Below, piece by piece: positions 26,591 to 37,187 of a stretch of DNA of 64,000 bases. The DNA comes from Chlorokybus atmophyticus (lineage: Eukaryota; Streptophyta; Chlorokybophyceae; Chlorokybales; Chlorokybaceae), in NCBI GenBank assembly GCA_009103225.1, contig RHPI01001715.1, positions 28,882 to 92,881 on the forward strand. Reading direction: 5' to 3'. The first letter of the stretch is position 1. Every line of letters starts with the position of its first letter. Position numbers and translations under genes: made by a program. The notes beneath the pieces are model-generated. The model ran no database searches, was not told the DNA's origin, and worked only from the letters and a program-made list of their open reading frames with translations.

Positions 26591-26912
26591 CTCAAGGACA
26601 AGCTTGATCTTGGTGGCGTAGCTTTCTTCAGGGCGACACTCCAATGGAAGGGGCACTCCTTGGGAGTCCAGTACACCTCATGGAACTTGGCCGCATCGGC
26701 CTCGTCGTCATGGTCGAAGCCAACTACCTTTCACGGGCCAGGTTGGTCAGTGTCACGGTGCAGTGCGGTCATGAAGCATTCACAGCACCTGACACATGAC
26801 GTTACGAATAGTGTCCTCCTTGGGATAAACGTGGCTCTCTACCCAGTGGCCGTTTATGATTTCAACGACGGCATCTCGCAAATGCTGTCCACAGAAGAAC
26901 AATCCGTCACAC
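26396..26912 (-). pseudogene. Frameshifted homolog of the ORF at 265-645
   Basis: Minus-strand blocks read GQHLRDAVVEIINGHWVES and YPKEDTIRNVMCQVL, then after frame changes FHEVYWTPKECPFHWSVALK, and finally KLVLENQACPNWRRPLE joined to IAARDPLAEE. The last block corresponds to RRRPQETAARDPLAE of the left copy. A one-base loss just after DPLAEE moves the rest out of frame relative to that copy. The family is unknown to me. More of the N-terminal region survives here than on the left, so this is the better copy for a database search. Confidence 0.5.
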
Positions 26913-28460
26913 ACATACACACAGTGTCACAGTGTTACACAGTGCTTACCTCGTTGCCAATCTTCCACTTGCTTGGGGATAGGTTGCTGACGGCCGAGGT
27001 TGCCACGTCACGGCCAAATGCGTTTGGGTTTGGGGTTTCAATCGACCCTCTGCAAGCACAACCACATGAGTCATGCTGCCAGCCATGAAAAATGCAACCC
27101 TCACAGTTGCAAAAGAAGAACAACGTGCACAGTGTATCCAGAACGCATGCAGTGAGTCACTGTGCTAGTCATGAAAGAAGCAAGCATCCAAGTTAGAAGT
27201 TGAGCAAGAAGCAACGTGCACAGTGCATCAAGAACGCATGCAGTCTAGCTTGCCCTTGCGACTGCGGTGTCAGGTGGAGTTGTTGTGATGTGCTGGGCGT
27301 TAGCGCGAGGTCTTGCTGCGATTGGTTGGCGACGGTTGCCTGGTTGAACACTGGGGGCAATGTGGACAACTGGCGCCGACCTCCACGACGAGGTGCACTT
27401 ACGGATGGACCACGAGGCATCTCTCCAACTAATAGTCGGGTGCCGCCTATTTAGCTGATAGTGGCGCTGCCGCCTCCAACGCTGCCGCCGGCGGTTGGCC
27501 CGCCCGAATGTACGAGGCGCGAAAACGAAAATGAGGCGGTTTTGAACGTCTAGAGTCCCGCACTAGAGTCGCACTTGTAGTGCGTCCTTGCTCTTATGGT
27601 TGATGGTACNTTTTATGCATTCGTGCCATCCATGCTTCGTACAACCATTGGTAACAATGGTTGTGTCGTAACATTTATGATACGACAGAGGCATCTCTCG
27701 TCCAACCCCAGCGATTGCCGTACAATGGCTCTGTCGTACCATCCATGGTACGACAGAGGCATTGCTCGATCAGCCCAAATGGGAGTTAGCGTGCACTCAC
27801 CCAAACACGCTTTATTGATGGCCGGATGATGGCACGCAGGGGCACCAGGTCGATGACGGGTCGAATATCTGGCTTGATGGGCCTGGGTTCGACTAAGAGG
27901 CGGAGGCGGCGGCGGCGGCGTGGCACATCTTGCGAGAAGTTGTGGTCGTAAGAGTTCAAGCAGCGAAGCCAGCTACTACCTGTTGTGATTCGGACACTAC
28001 TAACCATGCATGGAGTTGGTGCAAGCACAAGTACACACACTCTACCAGAGCATACACACAAGGCTGATCCAAAAGGCTTTCTAAGGATTACAACAAAGTC
28101 ATACCGCGGGCTTTTATACCCGGCAGTTCTGCACCTGTCTATTCTAGAAGCCACCACGACTTCTACACTCAACCGATTCCTGCGCTCTAAGTTGCACCAC
28201 GTAGCTACTTTCAAGAGCTTTCCAACAAGCTATGACACGCGCCATACAATGACGTAACCACCGAGCTACAACGTTTCTTCTACAGCGCCTGGAAGTCTTC
28301 AGACTCCGGACTCGACTCCGCGCCTGGAACCTTCTCGACTGAAGTCCTCGCCTGGACCTTTCTCGACTGGAACCTTCTCGCGCCTGAATCTTCTCGCGGC
28401 TATTCTTATCCACAGGGCAAGCTGACCGGATACAAGAATATCCTCAACACTCCCACGCGG
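26913..28460. other. Non-coding stretch with direct repeats and a GAA/TTC-rich block
   Basis: A 31 bp direct repeat (CAACGTGCACAGTG...GAACGCATGCAGT) is at 27121-27151 and 27212-27242. A palindrome cluster at 27610-27770 is listed separately. At 28285-28395 a short unit with CTGGAACCTTCTCGACTG is repeated about four times; GAAnnTTC is the core of heat-shock elements. On the minus strand the block ends GCGTGGGAG before TGTTGAGG (about 28450), which could be a polypurine tract and LTR start of a copia-like element. That is unproven, and I found no matching second LTR. Confidence 0.45.
27610..27770. repeat. Palindrome cluster at the left end of element 2
   Basis: Three foldbacks sit side by side: ACAACCATT-n6-AATGGTTGT, TCGTAACATTTATGATACGA and CTCTGTCGTACCAT-CC-ATGGTACGACAGAG (perfect 14 bp arms, 27730-27759). 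The last one is closely related to TGGCTCCGTCGTACCATTATAATGGTACGATCGAGCC at about 36850. Shared palindromes at both ends suggest the ends of one DNA transposon. Confidence 0.7.
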
Positions 28461-28599
28461 GCAGCTTGGCCTTTAACACCTTCGATGCCAACTCCTTGCG
28501 TACTTATGCGCGACGAACTCCCACGCCATCCTTTGCTCTTCCAACCATCGTGAAGACACTTCCAGCAGCTCTCATGAGCGTCTCCTTGAAGCTCTTCAC

Positions 28600-30228
28600 T
28601 TGCACACCCTTGTTAAAACTCTCATGGTCATTTGCATGTGCTCCCACGTGCTCACTCTTGGCAACGTCCTGCACAACACCACCACCATGCTTCTCCTTCT
28701 TGTCCTTGATGATGCCAACGCCCTCTATAGCTCCCACGGGCTCAGGAACTGCATCTTCAACCTTCTTGAAACCCTCAGCAACCTCCACACGTGGAATCAC
28801 AACACTACCGGTCCCGACGTCATGGATCATGGCAGGCGTCAGCAATGGGGCTGTCCAACATGCATCACCAACATTGGACAAACCAGCAGGCAAGCCATTA
28901 AAGACCATCTTCACACAGAGAGCTGCTTGGTGGCTCGCTTTCTGCAACAAGGAGTGGATCAGGAGTTGCAGTCCTTGGAGCCCCTTGTCAGAACCATGCG
29001 GGACCAATTGCGGCTGTGGGAACAAGCACAAAGGAATGCAGAGGTACGCTCAACAGTCACATGCATTTCCTTGCAAGAGCAATTTGTTTTTTAGCGCAGT
29101 CCATGTGATATATGTAGCGTGGCTGCAGGCCTCCATTCACCCATACCCACCTTACAGTCAAGCCGACATTGCGGAAGCAAGAGCAGATAGACAGAGCTGG
29201 GCGGCGGTATGTTGTTGCCAATCTCGTTGTGCATGTTGACTGCAATGTCGGCTCCAATGCATGCCTACCTTTGCATGCTAGGATGTGCGTGAGCGTGCGA
29301 AGTCGCGCGCGCGTGCCGAACGAAGTAGGCTGGGCTTGAGCACAGGAGCGCGTGGCCATTTGTCCGGCATTCAACCAATAGTGCATCAACCAGCAATGAC
29401 GCAGTCCATGCAATCATTCGTGCATCAAGCAGCAATGCTGCAGGTGACTGTTCGAAGCAACCAACTGATGACGGTGTGACGCAGTTGACTATTGCAATTG
29501 CAGTGTCGCAAGCATGCAGCTAACCCACATGTGATTGGTTGACAGCACCACAGTGCATTAGGTCCTGTTGAAGCTCCTATGCAAGTCTGGATTCAATCCC
29601 ATCAACTAATCCTTCAATCTCACTTGCTGATGGGCGCGGCAGCAATGCGGCATCAATTTAACATGCATATTGGCCTGTTGAATCCCGACAGGTCCATTGG
29701 GGCAGTGGCGCATGATGTGCCCATGGCTCACGAGCTTCGTGACGAGTCTGCCATCGAGGGTGGCGGGGAGAGTGCAGCCAATACCACCTTGTCAGCCCCC
29801 ATGGCTTCCCCTGCTCCATGCAGCCCACGGGCCATTGAGGTAAGTCGCTGTCTTTTATGCTCGTGCCTTGGTAACAATGCGTCAGGCACTGCATAAGCTT
29901 ATATTCGTCCTTTGCAACATTGTGAGCCATCTTATCCTGGGTCCTGTATACAGCCCCCCTTGCTGCATGCACAAGTGGTCTCACCTGCAGCTCCTGCTCC
30001 CCTCCCAGCCAGAGCGCAACCACCTTCCGCGGCACCAGTCCTTCATGCACTGCCATCTCCTCCACGAGCAGCACTAGTGATTGCGGGGCAACAATCCTTC
30101 TTGCCGCCACCGGCGAGACCACAGCACAATGCAACAACCGATGTGGCTTCTGCACCTACCTTACCCCACCCGCTGCAAGTTGAAGCCGGCAGTCTGCCCC
30201 AAACTCAAGTACTTTATCAGTTACTGTG
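28600..30228 (+). CDS. Multi-exon gene of unknown function with a coiled-coil segment
   Basis: Likely exons on the plus strand: one ending near 29042 (RQAIKDHLHTESCLVARFLQ, then SLEPLVRTMRDQLRLWEQAQ, predicted helical), one near 29126-29208 (HPYPPYSQADIAEARADRQS), one starting near 29280 (DVRERAKSRARAERSRL), one ending before GTAAGT at 29840 (AHDVPMAHELRDESAIEGGG), and a Pro/Ala-rich last exon to 30228. The overall picture is a helical centre followed by a low-complexity tail. No catalytic motif is visible. It lies upstream of the OTU and Tudor-MTase genes in the same orientation and could even be the N-terminal part of the OTU gene. Start codon and exon ends are uncertain, and the long frame on the opposite strand (29031-28504) is an alternative. 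Confidence 0.4.
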
Positions 30229-30257
30229 ACTCTTGCCGTCCACAGTTGGACACCATG

Positions 30258-30494
30258 TGAGTTGTTACAGCCCACTTGACCACAAAAGACTTGGTGCTTT
30301 TATGGTCGATTTGTGGTAATTTGATGTACCTTCCTGTTACATTACAACAACGACCGCGGAATTCGTGTGCAAGGCAGGAATTGAACCCGGGTCTCAAGCT
30401 CCGATACCAATGTCACAGCCCACTCGACCACAAAAGACTTGGTGCTTTTATGGTCGATTTGTGGTAATTTAATGTACCTTCCCGTTACATGAGT
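30258..30494 (-). mobile_element. 227 bp miniature LTR element (SMART/TRIM-like) with TGAGT duplication
   Basis: Two 79 bp repeats (30263-30341 and 30411-30489) of the same LTR family as TRIM A and B flank only 69 bp of internal DNA. A perfect 5 bp target duplication TGAGT surrounds it (30258-30262, 30490-30494). In the minus orientation the interior begins with the primer-binding-like TTGGTATCGGAGC and continues to the ACGAATTCCGCGG region, but the rest of the interior, including the purine tract, is missing. A purine tract is normally needed for plus-strand synthesis, so this form may have arisen by recombination or template switching before insertion. Confidence 0.93.
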
Positions 30495-30499
30495 GCTGT

Positions 30500-31183
30500 A
30501 TGCGCATGCAGCAGGGGTCACCACCTGCCAGCGAGTCATCAGAGGAGCTGGCCGCAACCCGCATACGGCCATCAGTCATGCTAGGTGGCCAGCTCGCCTC
30601 ATGGGACCACTTCAATGCGCCAACGGATGGTAATTGCTTCTACCATTGTGTATTTCGCGCCAGGCCATCCATAGCGCAAAGTGTCCTGGATGATCACAAG
30701 TGCCCCAGCTCGAGCAGATTTTGGGCCATGCTGGACACCATGGACGACGACGGCAGGGGGCACACTCTCCGCAAAATCACCGCCAAGGCTGTTGATGCAG
30801 GCGTGGCGAGCAGAATTCTAGACTTCTACAGAGCCACTGGTGCCGCGGGAGAGATGGCGCAATATTACGACAAACTGCCTGCGACCATGTTGGCTGATGT
30901 CAATTGCAACATTGACCTAGCCATGGCCAAGGTGCGACAAATCGTGCGGAGAAAAGATGTGTACGTCGAGCACCTGCAGATGACCATGTTTGCCAACAAG
31001 CTGGGCTTGTTGATTGGCTGCGTGACCGTTCAGCGCGAGCATGGGGAGTGGGTGCCACGGCCCGGCAGCGCAGTGTGGGTTGAAAATAAAGAAGCCCCCA
31101 ACTCAGTCCTAGTGGTGGGCAACACTGCTTCTGATGAGCCAGAAGCACACTTTTGGCTCCTCAAGCCTGCAAGCACCGATTAG
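30500..31183 (+). CDS. OTU-family cysteine protease (probable deubiquitinase)
   Basis: The 227-residue frame contains APTDGNCFYHC (Cys codon 30635-30637), the D-G-N-C block of OTU proteases. It also has VYVEHLQMTMFANKLGLLI, like the (Y/W)GxxxE-xALAxxL block, and near the end EAHFWLLKP, supplying the catalytic His followed by an aromatic residue. The length suits a single OTU domain of about 180 residues after a short N-terminus. The domain is intact. OTU proteases cut ubiquitin or similar chains. It lies between the miniature LTR element and the Tudor-MTase gene, 12 bases before the next Met, in the same orientation. The real start may be upstream: MQQGSPPASESSEELAATRI before the domain looks like a linker. 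Confidence 0.82.
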   Translation: MRMQQGSPPASESSEELAATRIRPSVMLGGQLASWDHFNAPTDGNCFYHCVFRARPSIAQSVLDDHKCPSSSRFWAMLDTMDDDGRGHTLRKITAKAVDAGVASRILDFYRATGAAGEMAQYYDKLPATMLADVNCNIDLAMAKVRQIVRRKDVYVEHLQMTMFANKLGLLIGCVTVQREHGEWVPRPGSAVWVENKEAPNSVLVVGNTASDEPEAHFWLLKPASTD

Positions 31184-31195
31184 TGGTCGTGGCCT

Positions 31196-33348
31196 ATGCA
31201 TGAAGTGCCACCGGAGGTAACACACCTGATCGGAGAGTGGCGGAATGGCGTTGCCAATTCCCCGCTACCACCGGCTGTGACCCAGAGTGCTGCGCCAACG
31301 CCTCAGGCCTCGCCTTCGTGTGCTAGGCAAGAAGTAGCCGAGTATTCTGCACATCCTGCCTCCCCTCAACCACAGCCACATGCTCGCAATCCCAATTCAG
31401 CACCCTCCCTTCCTGCCGCGGAGACTCACTTGCCACCGCACTCTGACCATCCGGAGGCATCTCCATCAAGAAGCAGCTGTAGCTCGCCCTCTCCCTCTAA
31501 GCTTGCCACATTGATCCCAGCCTGTCTTGTTGGTAAAGAGATTGATCGAGGTGTCCTGAAAGCTGCGCTGAAAGACAAAGGCTTCATGCTCGACCTCATG
31601 AAGCAACATGAGGTCGTGGAGGAACGGGAGGCAACCAACAAGCGCAAGGCTGTGGAGCAAGAAGATAACGCCTTACCTCCTCTGAGTGACAGTGCCACGG
31701 AGAGCNGTGACCCAAAAAAAAAAAGAAGGTTGTTGGAACAAAGGACGCTGACAGGACCAAAAAAGTTAAGGTGAGGCATCGTTACAACATTAGAAGAAGC
31801 ACAGCGCCTTGAAGCCTCACTGGGGCTGACTGTGTGTCCTGAGTAGGCACAGGCGGGTTTACAGCGTCAAGTGGCTGCTCAGCATCGTCCAGAGAGACAG
31901 CCGGTGCGGCACGAGCTGCCTAAGCTCAAAGCACCGACGCGCAGACGCTTTGAGGGGCTGACTCGTAGTGCAAAGGAGTTGATCACCCTACAGTACGCCC
32001 AAGACGCGCTGCATCACCGCATGCGGCATGCCTTGAGGTGGGTGACGAAAGTTTGCAATAAGTGGGAGCAAACGCGGAGAATGCGGTCTAAACAGACTGG
32101 TGTGGGCGTGGGCAGTTCCATCCCCTGGCCGCTATAGAGGAGGCAGACCATCGACCGTTGGACAGCGCACTGCATCGGCTGCGGAACGCAGTTAAGTTGG
32201 GATGCGAGCAGCTGATCGGTGTGAGTGTCATGGTGCATAGGCCGCTGGATGGGGAATGGTATGCGGGCGTTGTGGAATCATTCAAGCAAGCGTCAGGTCA
32301 GCATCGCTTCGTGGCGTGCGAGATTGAGGACGCATCATATATGCATGGTGCAATGGAAAATGTCTTTGCAGGGCAGCACCGTATAGTATTCAATGACGGT
32401 GATCGACCACAAACCATCAACTTCAACGGGCACAACGTATTCGCGTACACATCAGTTGACGGGGCACGCCATGTTCTGCGCGCCGGAGGGGAGAACGTCA
32501 GTTGCAAAGTAAGCCCGGACGGCATCATTGTTAGTCTTTGGCCAGCACCACGGCCAGCCTTGACCATATACACGCCATTTGACAACAAGCTGGGACGCAC
32601 ACGCAGACCAAAGGCACTCGACCTATTCTGCGGCGGTGGCGGTGCCAGTGTCGGTCTATACCACGCAGGCTTTGACGTGACCGAAATGGACATAAGTCCC
32701 TCCTCTGAGTACCCGCTGCCCTTCATACACCGCGATGTATGCACCCTGAGTGCAGGAGAGCTGAGCGAGTACGAGCTGATCTGGGCCAGTCCATCATACC
32801 AGGCCTATTCAGGTGCTATCCCGGCACCTCAACGGGCGGCACATGGCACATCCTGGAGACACCAGGATATGATACCGCTCGTCCGACGTCTGCTGCTTGC
32901 AAGCCAGGTCAAGTTTGTGATTGAGAATATGCCAGGAGCAGCTTCCTCATTCAGATTCAATCTGTCCCTGTGTGGCGCGATGTTTGGCCTATCAACTTTC
33001 CGACACCGTCTGTTTGAGACAGAGCCAGTGGTAGCTACCCCACCAGCACGCTGCTCGCACGCGGGCAAGGCAGTTGGACTGTTATCGCCGCACTTGTCCG
33101 CTAGCGCGAAGAAGACAATTGTGACATCAAACGCGCCACAGCAGATGTACCCGGTCTATGGCCTTCCAAGCACCAGGGGCGGCATTGCTGCGTGGCAAAC
33201 AGCGCTGGGAGTGCCATGGATGACCTCGGCCGTTTCCATAGCGAATGCAGTTCCTCCCGCAATGGCGGAGTGCATAGGGCGTCTCATGCTTGAAACAATG
33301 GATATGCGCTGTGACTACCCTCCTGTGTCATGGAACTATGAGGCTTGA
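31196..33348 (+). CDS. Tudor-like domain plus C5 DNA methyltransferase with altered catalytic motif (copy 2)
   Basis: The first exon is Pro/Ser-rich and ends in a nuclear-localisation-like DPKKKR stretch; an N at 31706 and an A run disturb the frame. A donor near 31771, an acceptor near 31850 and a 38 bp intron (32100-32137) join it in frame to the main exon. That exon has a Tudor-like module (VSVMVHRPLDGEWYAGVVES, FVACEIEDA). The MTase follows: motif I KALDLFCGGGGASVGL, motif IV WASPSYQAYS (PSYQ at 32791-32802 instead of PPCQ), motif VI FVIENMPGA, motif VIII FRHRLFE, motif X SIANAVPPAMAECIG. The family uses the PCQ Cys to attack cytosine; here it is Tyr, so this protein should bind but not methylate. 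Otherwise it is intact. Confidence 0.88.
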
Positions 33349-33551
33349 GTGTGGTGCACTGTATTGATGCTTAATGCCACACGGCGGACTGATTGTTGAA
33401 TGTTGCATGGATCATTCGATTGTGGTGACAGTTGTGCAGTGACAGCTGCCCGGTATTGTACACGTCCACATGCAAAAGTCTTAGCATACGATTAGCAATG
33501 CCTAACTGACTGATATGCTCCAAACTCAGAGTAGTGAGACAAGTACATGTG
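33349..33551. other. Convergent gene spacer
   Basis: Short AT/GT-rich gap between the stop of the Tudor-MTase gene and the stop of the oppositely oriented transposase. No feature recognised. Confidence 0.5.
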
Positions 33552-36500
33552 TCACGTGGAAGTGCAGTGAACGTTCACCCAATACTTGCCCTCTTGTACA
33601 CGGGCGCTGTCCTTGTCAAACATGGGGAGCAGCTGGACAATGCCTTTTACTTGCTCCAGAGTCACGACATCGAGATGTGGACCGCCTCGACGCTTTTCCC
33701 ATTCCAGAGCGATGCACTTTGTGTCGCTCGTCACATCCAGCTTCGTGTACCAGCGGACAAACACGACCTCCTTCCACACGCGCTCGCCGCTACCACCCCA
33801 CACCACCACGCGCAGAAAAAGGAGTGCCTGAGCCCACCACGTCACGTTCACACCGTCCTCATCACCTTCCAACTCAAGTGTAGAGAACCAAGGCCGCCCA
33901 TGGAACATCCCAGTTGCGCGCGCCATGCTGACTCCTGATGTCATGTACACCGCTGCGCCTCCGTTCACCACGCGAACAGCACGCCACCCGTCGGCCAACT
34001 CCAGTTGTTCCCTCCTCAACCAGCTGTCCAGGGTGGCAGGCAGCTTGTCGGCAAATGGAGTCTTCAAGGCGACTTGGCGGCTACGCGCAGATCCGCTCCA
34101 GTACGGGCTGGACTCCCTCCTTGTCAGCACATCCATCCGTAGCAACTTGTCCGTCTTCTCCATGACATTACAGCACTGCTGCCGCGCCTGCGCCATGACC
34201 GAGCGCATCTCGGGATCCACGACCATGCCATCCTCTCTCACATATTCCGCACAGCTCCATGCCTTCAGGATACGTGCCTGGTAGTCCCGGTTGTTGCCAC
34301 CACGCGCCCACCGTTTGATATTTTGGGCGTGCGTCTGCTCCATGCGGTTGGCGCTGAACCAATCTGGGTGTCCACTGCTGACAATTGCCGGCCCAAAATG
34401 AGTGAGCTGATGCATCTTCTCGATCTTCCAACCTGACTTCTGTGCAGAATATGACGACAGTAGCGGATGCAACACTGCAGCTTTGAAGGCAGCCAGCTCG
34501 TTGTCGGCTGTGGTCAGGGTCTCTCTTGTGTGTTCATGCGCCTTGAGCAACTTCTTGTTCCACTGGGCAAGCGATGCGGCAGCAATGGTGAAGAAATCGT
34601 TGCCCTCACTGTCGAGCAGCAAACCGTCTGCGAGGACCGGCAGCAGCTGCAGCACCGCCACTTTCTCCACCACCTGAAAGGAGTGGTCGGACAGGAAGAA
34701 ATCTACTGTGCTTGTGGGTGCCTTGAAGTGCGAAACCCGCCGAGTCGCCTTGCATGCATTCAGCCAATGCACAGCTGCTCTTGAGCACGTGTCGTTGGCT
34801 TTTGTGTTCAACACAAAAGCAACACCGAAGACGTGCCTGGCCTGCAGAATCTGTCTCGTGGATGGACGCATTCGTTCCTTCGCGGCGTCGTACACAGCAG
34901 CAAGCAGGTGGTCAATGATGCCCCAGCACATGCATTGCGTCAGGGGCAAGACGAGAGTAGCAGTCAGCTCCCGGCACCCGCGACTGTCGCCAACCCCACA
35001 GTGCATTCTGTTGCCAAACCACATTGCCCGGTTTTACGGAAAGCCATTCATCCTCACGAATGCCGATAATTTGACCATTACCTCCTCGACATGCATGGAG
35101 TGCTGCTCTTTGAAAGCCTTGGCTGTCTGGCGTGCATTCCTAACACCGCTATGCAGGTCCGCCCGCAGCTGACGTATTGCTGGTGTGTAGAAGGCCTCGG
35201 TTGTCAATTCCCGGTCCTCATCCATCTCCAGCAGATCTAATTTGGTGACGAGTCAAACATCGCAAGGATGTCGTGTTTGGTTGCCCGACACGATGCGTGC
35301 GAGTGTGGCAATCTCCTACAACACGACAAACTCAGATGTTCTACTGACAACATCCTCCATGCACTGTTTGCTGGCAGGCTGCATCCGGTTACAACCATTC
35401 ATGCCCACTACCTGCAAATCGCTGATGTAGTTGGCAAGCGCGGGAAACACACGACGCTCGATGCCATTCGGGTCGATGAGCTGCAGACCTTCCTAACTCG
35501 CCCGCTTCACATCCCCTAACACTACATTCAAAGCGTCATGAAAAATCTCACGTTTCCGAATGGAGAACGATTCTTTGCCCTGCACCAAGGTGGGATGCCC
35601 GGCCACTGCGTGAACCACCGGCAGAAGCGCTATCATAACCACCCCCATGTTGCTAGCATACATGTCCCAACTGAAGTTGGCAAGCGATGCCATCAGAGGG
35701 TAGCCAGAGCGCTTGCGCGCTGTCTAGCGTGGTCTTGTCACTGTACAGAATGGCAGGCGCCAAGTAGGACGCTTCCCCCACCTCTCTCCTCAAATCCACC
35801 TCCACATCCTTCCACCAATCGCCCGTGGAAGAATGGCCAAAGCTGTGCTCGTTACTAGTGTACTGGAGATTGAAGCCATTGGCGGCATGTGGATTGCCAT
35901 ACAACCGCACGAGCCATACCTGCTCCGACCATGAGCATTACTTACTATGCTGGCCTCAGAATAGATACTGCATCGATACTGCATTAGGTACTGCATTTCA
36001 CAGACCTTGGCCGGCATATATGCGACGCAGATGTCCTGATCCTCAGAGTCTCCAGGCTTGCGCAGGTCAGCCGTCACGTAGTTCTGATACGGCAGCACAC
36101 TCGCATGTGCATATGTGACATGGCTCTGATGGTTGAAGCACATGCACCGCACACCGTGAACACACCTCAGACTGAGAGAAAGCAATCGTGGTCCGGAGGT
36201 AGCTGGCCACATGCACACCGGTCTCCCACTGGAGCTCTTCCGTCAGGAAGTGTGCATTTCGGATGCACTTGATGATCCGCCCCATGTCGGAGGCCGACAG
36301 GCCTTGGCCGTTGTTGCACTGCACGAATGCCACTGCAAGAGCATGCTCCGAGCCATACCACTTGGATTCCGACGCGCGCGAAGGGACGCCTCCACTTCCA
36401 TGTTGGCGCGCCACAGGTTTCTCAGGCACACGCACACATCGAAAGCCCTCGTTCACTTCCTCCTCCTCCTGTTGCTGCTGTGCGTGTGTCTCCTGGAGGA

Positions 36501-36695
36501 ATCCTTCAGCATCAAGCATGTGAGCATCCTGGATCGAACTCCTCGGTTCAACATGACCCGCATCGTACTGTAATGGACGCTGGCCGACATACAGCTTAAT
36601 CTGCTTGCACACCCTGCTGCTAATAATGTGCATGTAGACCGAGCTGCGTGTGGCGAAGCGCTTGTGGCAATACGGACAAAGAACTCCCTTATCTC
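33552..36695 (-). pseudogene. Plavaka-like (CACTA superfamily) transposase
   Basis: The N-terminal exon has a C2H2 finger, LCPYCHKRFATRSSVYMH, then ISSRVC (36690-36610). It runs to a donor at 36165. The next exon (36083-36006) has GDSEDQDICVAYMPAK. The third (from 35919) has FNLQYTSNEHSFGHSSTGDW and YLAPAILYSDKT, both hallmarks of Plavaka proteins, then YPLMASLANFSWDMY after a +1 shift. A TAG follows before EGLQLIDPNGIERRVFPALA, and a TGA breaks HPCDVxLV near 35260. The last frame, 490 codons intact (35024-33552), has MHQLTHFGPAIVSSGHPDW and MEQTHAQNIKRWARGGNNRD. So order and motifs fit a DDE transposase with N-terminal DNA-binding finger. One shift and two stops make this copy defective unless they are sequence errors. 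Confidence 0.85.
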
Positions 36696-36749
36696 ACTAC
36701 CAACGTCGACACAGGTGTCGCCAATGTATCCTGCATCATATCCAGCAAC

Positions 36750-36815
36750 ACGCACCGCCGCCGCCGCCACCGCCGCCGCCGCCGCCACCGCCACCGCTAC
36801 CGCTACCCTTGCATG
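36750..36815. repeat. (GCC)n/(CCGCTA)n simple repeat
   Basis: CCGCCG units with CCACCG and CTACCG variants. Long Ala, Pro or His frames across it are by-products of the repeat. Confidence 0.9.
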
Positions 36816-36849
36816 CCAGAGGCGGGAAACTTGGCCGCCATTCACTGGC

Positions 36850-37045
36850 TCCGTCGTACCATTATAATGGTACGATCGAGCCATTGCACGTCCAGGGTGA
36901 GTCTCTGAATATAAATATATACATATATATTCTGATTGAACCGTTTCAATGGTACGAAGATGCCTTTGCCAAAAGGTATAGGCATTGTACAAAGGTACCA
37001 TTGAAATGGTACCTTTGTACAATGGCAATGGGAGTTCGTACCATT
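36850..37045. repeat. Palindrome cluster at the right end of element 2
   Basis: TCGTACCATTATAATGGTACGA (about 36853-36874) and GTACAAAGGTACCATT-GA-AATGGTACCTTTGTAC (about 36987-37020, 16 bp arms) are perfect or near-perfect palindromes built on GTACCAT. The first shares its core and its flanks (TGGCTC..., ...CATTGC) with the palindrome at 27730-27759. The cluster lies just upstream of the transposase start. Confidence 0.75.
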
Positions 37046-37187
37046 GACAACTCTGGCAATATCAGTCCCCCTGCGCATGAAAACACCATTGATAGCTTCG
37101 CCAAGCTATGCCCTTACAGGGGCGTGATGCCGAGGGTATGTGGCGTTTGGAGGATCGTTGGCGGCGCTGCCAGGGGCGTAGTGGGCA

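Noticed and set aside
28466-29239. 257-codon plus-strand Thr/Ser/Pro-rich frame and 175-codon minus-strand Val/Gly/Lys-rich frame
   Set aside because: They are alternative readings of the same DNA. Neither has a known motif, and the exon-like RQAIKDHL block is in yet another frame, so I did not list either as a gene.
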